A stretch of 10,234 nt of DNA from Planctomycetales bacterium (GTDB lineage: Bacteria; Planctomycetota; SBBH01). The notes beneath the pieces were generated by a model. That model was not told the DNA's origin and did no database searches. It saw nothing but the letters and a program-made list of their open reading frames with translations. The position numbers were made by a program, and so were the translations under genes. The stretch lies in contig SBBH01000105.1 of assembly GCA_005239795.1 (NCBI GenBank), positions 1-10,234 of the forward strand, given 5' to 3'. Positions 1 to 6,402 of the stretch are shown in pieces (position 1 is the first letter of the stretch; the number at the start of each line of letters is the position of its first letter).

Positions 1-18
1 ATAGGGGGAGAGGGCGAA

Positions 19-144
19 GTGGAAGAAAAAAAACGAATCGAGCTCACGCGCGCGCAGTGGGCGGCGGTCTGGCTCGCGGCCGCCGCTTTTTCGCTCGCGA
101 TGTTCCGCGCGATCGATCTGGTGACGGTCCAGGAGTATCGATAG
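19..144 (+). CDS. possible small single-pass membrane protein (or C-terminal fragment)
   Basis: I do not recognise this gene. A GTG start at 19 gives 41 residues: a charged N-terminus (VEEKKRIELTR), then a hydrophobic Ala/Leu-rich stretch at about residues 14-33 that could be one membrane helix, then a short tail ending in QEYR. A purine-rich run (GGGGGAGAGGG, 4-14) precedes the GTG and could be a ribosome binding site. The frame is also open to the left edge, so this may instead be the last 47 residues of a longer protein. G+C is high, like the thi genes and unlike the next gene, which converges on it from the opposite strand. Confidence 0.45.
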   Translation: MEEKKRIELTRAQWAAVWLAAAAFSLAMFRAIDLVTVQEYR

Positions 145-212
145 GGAACGCCGAGTTTTATGGGATCTAACGCGGGTGTTGAGTCAGTGCCGAGGATCAG
201 CCATCTTGTTCC

Positions 213-818
213 CTAGGTCGCGTAAAAACTGGGATCGATATCGTTCGTATTTAATGCTTGAGCTTGGTGACTTTTCTCCCAAGCTCCGGCATAATCTTTC
301 TGGCAGAACAAGCTGCGAGCGAGATCGATCAGTATCCGGTCATTTCCTGGGTCACAAGTTTCTGCCCTCTGAAGAAGCTCAACCGATTCCTTGTATTTTC
401 TTTTCCGGCCCATTACTACGCCCATGCCCCAATATGCTTGGGCATTTTTGGCATCGAGTAGCCAAGCTTGATTGAACCTTTTCATGGCCGTGCTGAGGTC
501 ATTCTTGGGATCCCATCCTCGGTGCGCTAGTTCACTGCTGGCTTTCTCTCGAGAACCGCATCGGGCGATCATGTCATCGATGAATTCCTGATCTGCTTTT
601 TGTTGAACTGGAGTCTTGGCCACTTCTCCGTACATCGGCAGCTCATTGAGATTTTGATAATTTGGATGATTTTTGGATCGCCAACGGGCAATAGAGGTGT
701 CTATAGGAGAATCTGTCAGTGGCCCCCAAAGCGCTTTCCATAAAACGCTACCGACGATACCGACGACGGTCACACACACAACAAGCGGCACAAGCCATTT
801 CTTCCGGATATTTATCAT
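213..818 (-). CDS. membrane-anchored TPR-repeat protein
   Basis: This 201-residue protein has a basic N-terminus (MINIRKKW) and one hydrophobic segment at about residues 9-31, so it is probably held in the inner membrane with its C-terminal part outside the cytoplasm. Residues about 108-190 look like two to three tetratricopeptide repeats: a helix around AMKRFNQAWLLDAKNAQAYW, a second unit around YKESVELLQRAETCDPGND and a third around DYAGAWEKSHQAQALN. TPRs are protein-interaction scaffolds; the partner cannot be told. ATG at 818 is the only usable start, because the frame meets a stop upstream with no other ATG, GTG or TTG. No clear Shine-Dalgarno sequence is seen. Sampled lines of the gene have about 43-52% G+C, against about 75% in a line of thiG, so it may have been acquired. 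It is convergent with the reading frame at 19-144 and divergent from thiG. Confidence 0.8.
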   Translation of the reverse strand: MINIRKKWLVPLVVCVTVVGIVGSVLWKALWGPLTDSPIDTSIARWRSKNHPNYQNLNELPMYGEVAKTPVQQKADQEFIDDMIARCGSREKASSELAHRGWDPKNDLSTAMKRFNQAWLLDAKNAQAYWGMGVVMGRKRKYKESVELLQRAETCDPGNDRILIDLARSLFCQKDYAGAWEKSHQAQALNTNDIDPSFYAT

Positions 819-919
819 TTTGTTGTGCGAAGAGACGGGCGAAAGCTGATTCTATGGAAGTATCCCCTGCCGGACAAGAAGTGTCATCTGCCCCGACCTG
901 ACGGTTTTCGGCCTATTGA

Positions 920-930
920 TCTGATAAACT
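920..930 (+). promoter_or_regulatory. possible extended -10 box of a leaderless thiG promoter
   Basis: TG-A-TAAACT (922-930) resembles an extended -10 element. Transcription starting seven to eight bases downstream would begin at or next to the thiG ATG at 938. This would explain why thiG has no Shine-Dalgarno sequence. No good -35 is seen at normal spacing; CTGACG at 898-903 is too far away. It is weak evidence from eye-matching only. Confidence 0.3.
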
Positions 931-937
931 GTCCGTC

Positions 938-1747
938 ATGGACGATCTGGTGATCGCGGGGCGGCGGATTCGCTCAAGGCTTTTCCTGGGGACGGGGAAA
1001 TTCGCCTCGGGCGAGGCGATGCGCCGCGCCATCGACGAGGCCGGCGCCCAGATCGTGACCGTCGCCTTGAGGCGCGTGGATCTGGCGCGCCCCGAGCCGG
1101 CGATCGTGTCGTTCCTGGACCCGGCGAGGCATCTCATCATGACCAATACCTCGGGGGCGGCGTCGGCCGAGGAAGCGGTGAAGGTCGCGAGGCTTGCGCG
1201 CGCGGCCGGGCTTCCCGACTGGATCAAGCTCGAGATCCATCCCGACCCGCGCTATCTCCTGCCCGATCCGATCGAGACCTTGAAGGCGGCCGAGGTCCTC
1301 GTCGCGGAGAAATTCGTCGTCCTTCCTTATATCAACGCCGACCCGGTCCTCGCCAAGCGCCTCCAGGAGGCCGGGACCGCAACCGTGATGCCGCTCGGGA
1401 GCTGGATCGGCTCGAACCAGGGGTTGAAAACCCGGGACGCTCTTGCCGTGATCGTCGAGCAGGCGTCCGTTCCGGTGGTGGTGGACGCGGGACTGGGACG
1501 TCCCTCCCACGCCGCCGAGGCGATGGAACTGGGGGTCGACGCGGTGCTCGTGAACACCGCGATCGCGGCGGCCGACGACCCATCCGCGATGGCGCGCGCT
1601 TTCAGGCTCGCCGTCGAGGCGGGGCGCCTCGCTTTCGCGGCCGGCCAGGCTCCCGCGCGCGCGTCCGCCGAGCCCACCAGTCCCCTGACCGCCTTTTTCG
1701 GAAGCGGCGAGCCGGCGCCGGCCCGCAAGACAGGCGCCGCGTCTTGA
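938..1747 (+). CDS. thiG: thiazole synthase ThiG
   Basis: ThiG forms the thiazole phosphate ring of thiamine in the cytoplasm from 1-deoxy-D-xylulose 5-phosphate, dehydroglycine (from ThiH) and sulfur from ThiS thiocarboxylate. The 269-residue TIM-barrel protein starts in the family pattern (DDLVIAGRRIRSRLFLGTGKF). It carries WIKLEI, where K97 matches the lysine that forms the Schiff base with deoxyxylulose phosphate, then the phosphate-binding PLGSWIGSNQGL and the C-terminal barrel motif VLVNTAIAAADDPSAMARAF. The C-terminus is slightly long, ending in an Ala/Pro-rich tail after AFF. The ATG at 938 fits the family start, but no Shine-Dalgarno sequence precedes it. Its stop lies 10 bases before thiH, so the two are surely co-transcribed. 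The assignment is secure from motifs and neighbours. Confidence 0.97.
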   Translation: MDDLVIAGRRIRSRLFLGTGKFASGEAMRRAIDEAGAQIVTVALRRVDLARPEPAIVSFLDPARHLIMTNTSGAASAEEAVKVARLARAAGLPDWIKLEIHPDPRYLLPDPIETLKAAEVLVAEKFVVLPYINADPVLAKRLQEAGTATVMPLGSWIGSNQGLKTRDALAVIVEQASVPVVVDAGLGRPSHAAEAMELGVDAVLVNTAIAAADDPSAMARAFRLAVEAGRLAFAAGQAPARASAEPTSPLTAFFGSGEPAPARKTGAAS

Positions 1748-1757
1748 GAGATTTCAG

Positions 1758-2891
1758 ATGATGCTACCAACATTCTTGGGCTCGCTTCCGGAGGAGATCC
1801 TTCACAGCGCCGATCGGAACCTCGCCGCGCGGGCCCTCGCGCGGCCGGGGCCGCTTGCGATCCAGGACGTCGCCGCGTTGCTCTCACAAGCCGCCCTCCC
1901 CTTCCTGGAAGCGATGGGCCAAAAGGCCCGGGCCGCCACACGCGCGCGCTTCGGCCGGGCCGTCCAGATGTTCGCGCCGCTTTACCTCTCGAATGAGTGC
2001 GTCAACATCTGCCATTACTGCGGCTTCAGCGTCGACAACGCCATCCGCCGGCGCACGCTCTCGCCGGACGAGGTCGCGCGCGAGTGGGAGCACCTGCATC
2101 GAGAGGGGTTCCGGCACGTCCTTCTTGTTTCCGGCGAGGAGAACCGGCGTGTGTCCGTCGACTACCTCTCGGCCGTGGTCCGGATGCTGCGGCCGCGGGC
2201 CGCCTCGATCGCGATCGAGGTCGCGCCCCTGGAGGAAAGAGACTACCGGGCCTGCGTGGCGAGCGGCGTCGACGGCGTCGTCATCTACCAGGAAACCTAC
2301 GACACCGTTCGCTATACCGAGGTCCACCCGAAGGGGCCCAAGCGCGATTTTACCTATCGATGGGAGGCGCTCGAGCGGGCAGCCCGAGCCGGGGCGCGCA
2401 AACTCGGGATGGGGGTCCTCTTGGGGCTTTCCGACTGGCGCCGCGACGTCCTGGCGCTCGTGGCGCATGTGCGTGCGATGGAAAAGCTCGCCTGGCAGAG
2501 CGAGATCAGCGTGAGTGTGCCGCGCCTGCGTCCAGCGGCGGGAGAATATGTGCCGCCCGTCGCAGTGAGCGACCGGGACCTGGCGCAGATCGTGATTGTT
2601 TTGCGGCTCTCGCTCCCGAATGCCCCGATCGTCCTCTCGACGCGGGAGCCGGCGCCCCTGCGCGACCGCCTCGTCCCCCTCGGGGTGACGCAGATGAGCG
2701 CCGGGTCGCGCACGAATCCCGGCGGGTACGCCTTGGGGAAGGACGAGACAGGGGAGGCGGAGCCGCAGTTTGAGGTTTCGGATCGGCGCTCTCCCGCTGA
2801 GGTCGTCTCGCGTCTGGCGGCGATGGGATACGAGCCGGTCTGGAAGGATTGGGATATGGCCTTCGGCCGAGTCATGAGTCACGAGTCATGA
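1758..2891 (+). CDS. thiH: 2-iminoacetate synthase (tyrosine lyase) ThiH, radical SAM
   Basis: ThiH splits L-tyrosine into dehydroglycine (2-iminoacetate) and p-cresol using S-adenosylmethionine and a [4Fe-4S] cluster, supplying the C-N unit for ThiG. In this 377-residue protein the radical-SAM cluster motif CVNICHYCGF gives Cys81, Cys85 and Cys88, and LLVSGE (about 122-127) is the SAM-contacting glycine motif. SVSVPRLRPA and the C-terminal MGYEPVWKDWD are typical of ThiH. The start may be either of two adjacent ATGs (1758 or 1761), preceded by a weak GAGAG. The last residues (VMSHES) and the stop codon are written by a heptamer repeat (2869-2896), so the natural C-terminus was probably altered by repeat spread. 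Use of ThiH rather than the oxygen-dependent glycine oxidase ThiO suggests tolerance of, or preference for, low oxygen. Confidence 0.97.
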   Translation: MMLPTFLGSLPEEILHSADRNLAARALARPGPLAIQDVAALLSQAALPFLEAMGQKARAATRARFGRAVQMFAPLYLSNECVNICHYCGFSVDNAIRRRTLSPDEVAREWEHLHREGFRHVLLVSGEENRRVSVDYLSAVVRMLRPRAASIAIEVAPLEERDYRACVASGVDGVVIYQETYDTVRYTEVHPKGPKRDFTYRWEALERAARAGARKLGMGVLLGLSDWRRDVLALVAHVRAMEKLAWQSEISVSVPRLRPAAGEYVPPVAVSDRDLAQIVIVLRLSLPNAPIVLSTREPAPLRDRLVPLGVTQMSAGSRTNPGGYALGKDETGEAEPQFEVSDRRSPAEVVSRLAAMGYEPVWKDWDMAFGRVMSHES

Positions 2892-2896
2892 GTCAT
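2869..2896 (+). repeat. heptanucleotide tandem repeat (GAGTCAY)x4
   Basis: Four uninterrupted 7-base units read GAGTCAT, GAGTCAC, GAGTCAT, GAGTCAT. The thiH stop codon TGA (2889-2891) lies inside the tract, and the thiS ribosome binding site begins just after it. Because 7 is not a multiple of 3, gain or loss of a unit would change the ThiH C-terminus. Confidence 0.85.
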
Positions 2897-2900
2897 GGGT

Positions 2901-2908
2901 GGAAAGAG
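2901..2908 (+). promoter_or_regulatory. ribosome binding site deciding the thiS start
   Basis: GGAAAGAG lies a few bases before the ATG at 2912. It favours that start over in-frame ATGs further upstream, which lie inside thiH and the heptamer repeat. Confidence 0.6.
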
Positions 2909-2911
2909 ACA

Positions 2912-3124
2912 ATGAGCTGCCTGATACCCCTTTTCGTCAACGGACAACCGCGTGCAGTCTTCCCGGGCCTCACGGCGGCGGGGTTGTTGTCTGAGCTGAC
3001 GCTGGCGCGTCCCGGCATCCTGGTGGCGGTGAACGGCGTCGCGGTTCCGGAGGGGGAACGATCCGGGCGTCTCCTGCAGGCCGGCGACCAGGTGGAGATC
3101 ATACAGGCCGTGGCAGGGGGATAA
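2912..3124 (+). CDS. thiS: sulfur carrier protein ThiS
   Basis: ThiS is a ubiquitin-like (beta-grasp) sulfur carrier. Its C-terminal glycine is adenylated by ThiF, converted to a thiocarboxylate, and then gives its sulfur to ThiG. From the ATG at 2912 it is 70 residues, close to the usual 65-70. It has the early FVNGQPR strand, the central GILVAVNGVAVP segment, the LLQAGDQVEIIQAVAGG ending and the required C-terminal Gly-Gly. A ribosome binding site at 2901-2908 supports this start; longer in-frame starts run back through the repeat into thiH. It lies 20 bases after thiH as the third gene of the thiG-thiH-thiS operon. ThiF is absent from the window, so activation depends on a gene elsewhere. 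Confidence 0.95.
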   Translation: MSCLIPLFVNGQPRAVFPGLTAAGLLSELTLARPGILVAVNGVAVPEGERSGRLLQAGDQVEIIQAVAGG

Positions 3125-3129
3125 ATCAG

Positions 3130-3209
3130 AATGCGTAATGCGAAACGCGGAAGGCGCCAGAATGGAATGCTGCTGATTGTCTTTCGCATTTCACATTTCG
3201 CATGTCGCA
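3130..3209. repeat. heptamer-based imperfect inverted repeat between thiS and the MBL gene
   Basis: The left side holds AATGCGT, AATGCGA and two degenerate units, AACGCGG and AAGGCGC (3130-3157). The right side holds the same family on the other strand: TTTCGCA, TTTCACA, TTTCGCA, TGTCGCA (3182-3209). Bases 3130-3145 can pair with 3182-3197 with 14 of 16 matches, leaving a 36-base loop. The hairpin fills most of the gap after thiS, and the first possible ATG of the next gene lies inside the right arm. It might weaken read-through or be a small dispersed element; neither is shown. Confidence 0.75.
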
Positions 3210-3216
3210 TTCCGAA

Positions 3217-3864
3217 ATGAGCGATTTGATCGTTCAAACGTTTCCGGTGGGGATGCTGGGGTGCAACTGCACGATCCTGGCCGACCCTAAGAGCCGGGAG
3301 GCGATCGTAATCGACCCCGGGGGCGATCACGACGCGATCCTGGCGCGGCTGAAAAAAGAGGGGCTCGTCTTGAAAGCGATGCTCCACACCCACGCACATG
3401 TCGACCACATCGGGGGGACGCGCGCCGTGCACGAAGCCACCCGCGCGAAGATCCTCTTTCACGAAAAGGACCGCTGGCTCTACGACAACATCCGGATGCA
3501 GGCCGAGTGGATCGGGATGGCGGTCGCCGACCCCGCGAAGCCCGATGCCTATCTGGCCGAAGGGGACGAGATCCGGTTCGGCTCCGGTCTCTTGAGGACG
3601 ATACACACCCCTGGCCACACGCCGGGGAGCCTCTGCTTCCATTGGCCGGCCAGTGATCTCGTTTTCTCGGGCGACACGCTTTTTGCAGGGTCGATCGGGC
3701 GGACCGATCTCTGGGGTGGGTCGATGCCCCAGATCTTGGAGTCGATCGAAAAGAAGCTTCTCGCCCCTTTCGAAGACGCCACGCGCGTCATCCCCGGGCA
3801 CGGCTCGGCCACGACGATCGGGCAGGAGCGTCGGACGAATCCGTTCGTGGGCAAGAAGTCGTAG
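3217..3864 (+). CDS. MBL-fold metallo-hydrolase, glyoxalase II-like (YcbL type)
   Basis: This is a cytoplasmic metallo-beta-lactamase-fold hydrolase of the hydroxyacylglutathione hydrolase-like group, which act on thioesters or related esters; the substrate is unknown. Counting from an upstream in-frame ATG at 3202 (220 residues), the zinc ligands are HTHAHVDH (His62, His64, Asp68, His69), HTPGH (His139), SGDTLF (Asp158) and PGHG (His200). FAGSIGRTD is typical of the YcbL branch. I choose the ATG at 3217 (215 residues), which gives the usual start (MSDLIVQTFPVG). The ATG at 3202 lies in the inverted repeat and would add five repeat-encoded residues. Neither has a clear ribosome binding site. 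It follows thiS by about 90 bases and may be read through from the thi operon, but no thiamine role is implied. Confidence 0.9.
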   Translation: MSDLIVQTFPVGMLGCNCTILADPKSREAIVIDPGGDHDAILARLKKEGLVLKAMLHTHAHVDHIGGTRAVHEATRAKILFHEKDRWLYDNIRMQAEWIGMAVADPAKPDAYLAEGDEIRFGSGLLRTIHTPGHTPGSLCFHWPASDLVFSGDTLFAGSIGRTDLWGGSMPQILESIEKKLLAPFEDATRVIPGHGSATTIGQERRTNPFVGKKS

Positions 3865-3970
3865 AACCTGTCCGGAAAAATTTCATTTGCGTCGTCAACC
3901 GGTCGACAGGAGTGGGGTGAAACACCGCGAGAAGACCCTTCTGCTCCTCGGCGCGCGGCGCAAGACGGAA

Positions 3971-3998
3971 TTGCCAGTTGACGCAAGACGTGTATCCT
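3971..3998 (+). promoter_or_regulatory. weak sigma70-like promoter before the D-Ala-D-Ala carboxypeptidase
   Basis: TTGCCA (3971-3976) and TATCCT (3993-3998) are 16 bases apart. A start expected near 4005 would fall inside or after the GAAGG (3999-4003) that serves as the likely ribosome binding site, so the two signals compete. Low confidence. Confidence 0.25.
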
Positions 3999-4009
3999 GA
4001 AGGCGACTT

Positions 4010-5017
4010 ATGTCAAGAGATCGCGGCTACGCCCCCGTTTTGTTGGCTGTTCTCCTGGGGTTTTTGGCGCTTGTCCCCAGCGCGGCCCAGGCCGAGGGCG
4101 CTTGCCGGGCGCGCTCGGCCGTGGCGGTCGACGTGGCGACCGGGGAGGTCCTGGTCGGCAAAGACGCGAAGGCAGCCAGTCCTCCCGCCTCCACCGCCAA
4201 GCTCGTCACGGCCCTGGTGGTCTTGGATCATCTGCCGCTTTCGCGCCGGGTGGCCGTGAGCCGCCGCGCCGAGCTCCAACCCCCGAGCGAGGTGGGACTG
4301 CGCGCGGGGGAATCTTGGTCGGTTCGGGATCTTCTTTACGCCCTGCTTCTCGAGAGCGGCAACGATGCGGCGGCGGCGCTCGCGGAGGCGGCCGCCGGAA
4401 GCGAGGCGGCTTTTGCCCAGAGGATGACCCGGAAGGCCCACGCCCTGGGGGCGGGGAGGACGACCTTCGGCAACGCTAGCGGCCTCCCGCATCCGGTCAA
4501 CAGGACCTGTGCGGCGGATCTGGCGACCCTCGCAACCGCCGCCTATCGCAATCCTGTGCTTCGGAAGATCCTGGAAACGAAGCAGGCCACCATCACAAGC
4601 CGCGCCGGCCGCGCCGTCGCCCTCAAGAACCACAACAAGCTCTTGTGGGACGTTCGGTTCGACGTCTTGGGGAAGACCGGCTACACCCGGGCCTCCCAGA
4701 AATGTTTTGCCGGCGTCTACGAAGACGGCCCGCGCCGGATCGCGGTGGCGATTTTAGGAAGCCGCGACCTCTGGGGCGATCTGCGCTCGCTCCTTTCGCG
4801 CTCGGCACGGAGCGCTTCCTCCGGCGCGGAGCTTTCCGTGCGGAGCGCCCAGGAGAGGCTCAAGGCGGCCGGCTACGACCCCGGTCCTGTGGACGGGATC
4901 CTGGGCCCCCGGACGCGATCGGCCCTGACCCGCTTCCAGCGAGACAGAAAGCTCGACGCGAGCGGCCGTATCGATGCGGCGACATCCGACCTTTTGCGCG
5001 GCTCTTCAGCGCGCTGA
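4010..5017 (+). CDS. D-alanyl-D-alanine carboxypeptidase (peptidase S11) with C-terminal peptidoglycan-binding domain
   Basis: This secreted penicillin-binding-protein-like enzyme removes the terminal D-alanine from peptidoglycan pentapeptides in the periplasm. The 335-residue protein starts with a signal peptide (hydrophobic residues about 8-22, probable cleavage after AQA at residue 28). The S11 catalytic motifs are complete: S-x-x-K at Ser61-Lys64 (ASTAKL), S-x-N at Ser116-Asn118 (ESGND) and KTG at 222-224. Instead of the PBP5-type C-terminal beta domain and membrane-anchoring helix, residues about 276-333 form a PG_binding_1 domain (VRSAQERLKAAGYDPGPVDG, then TRSALTRFQRD). The protein is therefore probably tethered to the wall by sugar-chain binding. 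GAAGG seven bases upstream supports the ATG at 4010. It stands alone between the MBL gene and a convergent ATPase gene. dacA-like; the exact paralogue is not assignable. Confidence 0.93.
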   Translation: MSRDRGYAPVLLAVLLGFLALVPSAAQAEGACRARSAVAVDVATGEVLVGKDAKAASPPASTAKLVTALVVLDHLPLSRRVAVSRRAELQPPSEVGLRAGESWSVRDLLYALLLESGNDAAAALAEAAAGSEAAFAQRMTRKAHALGAGRTTFGNASGLPHPVNRTCAADLATLATAAYRNPVLRKILETKQATITSRAGRAVALKNHNKLLWDVRFDVLGKTGYTRASQKCFAGVYEDGPRRIAVAILGSRDLWGDLRSLLSRSARSASSGAELSVRSAQERLKAAGYDPGPVDGILGPRTRSALTRFQRDRKLDASGRIDAATSDLLRGSSAR

Positions 5018-5087
5018 AATAGGGCGCCGCGCGGAAATAACTTCTGTATTTGATTCGGAGGGCTCTCAGGGTACGAACGAATATCTC

Positions 5088-5113
5088 GGAGATCTTACGC
5101 GAGAGATCTTTTT
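5088..5113. terminator. weak hairpin with T-run between convergent genes
   Basis: AGATCT (5090-5095) and AGATCT (5104-5109) can pair across the loop TACGCGAG, with two possible G-T pairs extending the stem, followed by a short T-run (5110-5113). It lies between the carboxypeptidase gene and the convergent ATPase gene. The stem is short and AT-rich, so termination is uncertain. Confidence 0.3.
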
Positions 5114-5138
5114 GTCTCACTCCTTTTCTCACGGTGCC

Positions 5139-6278
5139 TTAGAGTCGAATGGAGGGGAGATCCGCAAGGGCGAGCGCCTCGGCCTTCCGATGGAGCGGAT
5201 AGGACCTCGTGCCCGGGTAGACGACATAGAGCCGAGTCAATGAGAGATCTTCAAGGGCGACGTGCATCGAACGGCTGAGGCGCGGGGCATCGACGCATTT
5301 CATTTCGAATCCGAAACGCCTTCCTCCCCGCATGAGGAGAAAGTCCAGCTCGGCGCCGCCGTGGGTTCCCCAAAAAAACACCGAGGAGGATTTGGCCGCG
5401 CTCAAGATCTGCTCGATCGCGAACCCCTCCCAGGAAGCTCCGTATTTGGGGTGTCGCATCAGGTCTTTCTGGGTCCTGAGGGTCAGGAGGGCGTGCAGGA
5501 GTCCACTGTCCCGGACGTAAATCTTCGGCGATTTCACCTGCCGTTTGCCGGTATTTTCAAACCACGGCTGAATCTGGCGGACAACGTAGGCGCCGGTGAG
5601 AAGATCGAGGTGTCGACGGGCGGTGGGCTCGGAGCTTCCCAGAGCCCGCGCGAATTCCGCGCCGTTCCAGACCTGGCCGTGATAATGCGCGACCATCGTC
5701 CAGAACCGCCTCAAGGTTTCCGAGGGGATCGAGATCCCCAGCTGGGGGATGTCCCGCTCAAGGAACGTCCTGACGAAATCGTTGCGCCAAGCGAGGCTTC
5801 GCGCTTCCGAGGAGGCCAGAAAGGATCGAGGCATCCCTCCCCGGAGCCACAACCTTTGAAAGTGAGGCAGGCCCACCTCCGAGAGGTCAAACCCTGACAT
5901 CTCGACGAAGCGGATGCGGCCGGCGAGGCTTTCCGAGGCTCCCCGCACCAGATGCGGCGAGGCGCTCCCCAGGACAAGGAAACGGGTCTTCCTCCGGGGG
6001 CGGTCCGCCAAGACCCGCAGGATCTCGAAAAGATCGGGCTTGCGCTGGATTTCGTCGATCACGACGAGCCCTTGGAGCCTCTCCAAGACCAGTTGGGGGG
6101 TCGCGAGACGGGCCGAATCCGCCGGATCTTCCAGGTCGAAATATTCCGAGCGTTGAGTCCGCGCGATCGATCGCGCGAGCGTCGTCTTCCCGCATTGTCG
6201 GGGACCCAGGAGCGCGACGACCGGGCTCTGTTGGAGGAGTGTTTTCACGGTCCCTGCCAGCGCCCGTCGGCGGATCAT
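5139..6278 (-). CDS. AAA_14/DUF4143 family ATPase
   Basis: This is a cytoplasmic P-loop ATPase of the widespread family with an AAA_14 N-terminal domain and a DUF4143 C-terminal domain. The cellular role of the family is poorly known, and it is often found as an isolated accessory gene. The 379-residue protein has Walker A GPRQCGKTT (25-33, Lys31), Walker B LVVIDEIQ (Asp75, Glu76) and sensor-like VLGSAS (102-107). A winged-helix-like part around 200-235 follows. The C-terminal part carries the spaced acidic pattern WEGFAIEQ (Glu284), GGAELDFLL (Glu310, Asp312) and FEMKC (Glu325, Lys327), which resembles a PD-(D/E)XK nuclease fold. Length is normal for the family and the gene looks intact. The ATG at 6278 has GAGGA only 12 bases upstream. 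It is unlinked in function to its neighbours and has AT-rich flanks. Confidence 0.9.
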   Translation of the reverse strand: MIRRRALAGTVKTLLQQSPVVALLGPRQCGKTTLARSIARTQRSEYFDLEDPADSARLATPQLVLERLQGLVVIDEIQRKPDLFEILRVLADRPRRKTRFLVLGSASPHLVRGASESLAGRIRFVEMSGFDLSEVGLPHFQRLWLRGGMPRSFLASSEARSLAWRNDFVRTFLERDIPQLGISIPSETLRRFWTMVAHYHGQVWNGAEFARALGSSEPTARRHLDLLTGAYVVRQIQPWFENTGKRQVKSPKIYVRDSGLLHALLTLRTQKDLMRHPKYGASWEGFAIEQILSAAKSSSVFFWGTHGGAELDFLLMRGGRRFGFEMKCVDAPRLSRSMHVALEDLSLTRLYVVYPGTRSYPLHRKAEALALADLPSIRL

Positions 6279-6298
6279 GGCAAAAGGATATCCTCGAA

Positions 6299-6304
6299 AT
6301 TATA
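6299..6304 (-). promoter_or_regulatory. -10 box TATAAT upstream of the AAA_14/DUF4143 gene
   Basis: On the minus strand a perfect TATAAT lies about 20 bases before the start codon, in an AT-rich stretch (6279-6350). No convincing -35 hexamer is found at 16-18 bases upstream. The predicted 5' leader would be only about 13 bases, too short to contain the GAGGA at 6291-6295 fully. Confidence 0.35.
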
Positions 6305-6382
6305 AAGTTAAACATTTCTTTTTCATGGATCTTACATTTTGCCTCATCCTCATTTTTCGGTCCGGTCGAGGACTCGTGCCAC

Positions 6383-6402
6383 CGGGCGCTGATCAGCGCC
6401 CG
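6383..6402. terminator. perfect 20-bp palindrome overlapping the cytochrome stop codon
   Basis: CGGGCGCTGATCAGCGCCCG is fully self-complementary, and the TGA stop of the cytochrome gene lies inside it (6393-6395 on the minus strand). It could end or stabilise that transcript. No T-run follows on the minus strand, so a classical factor-independent terminator is not supported. A second 12-bp palindrome, CTTCTCGAGAAG, lies just inside the gene at 6405-6416. Confidence 0.45.

Noticed and set aside
819..937. TPP riboswitch before thiG
   Set aside because: TTGATCTGATAA faintly recalls part of the aptamer, but the CTGAGA core and the second conserved half are missing.
1884..2882. Long minus-strand open frame opposite thiH
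   Set aside because: It is a shadow caused by high G+C; no recognisable protein features, and thiH is certain.
2849..2911. Longer ThiS starting inside thiH
   Set aside because: The added residues come from the end of thiH and the heptamer repeat; ThiS length and the ribosome binding site fit 2912.
2869..3215. CRISPR array
   Set aside because: The repeats are 7-base units in direct tandem or inverted arms, without spacers or cas genes.
2893..3801. Long minus-strand open frame opposite thiS and the MBL gene
   Set aside because: It is a shadow of two certain genes and of the repeat between them.
3917..4000. 27-residue frame from a GTG with AGGAG upstream
   Set aside because: Very short, no recognisable features, and it runs into the promoter and ribosome-binding region of the next gene; kept only as a remote possibility.
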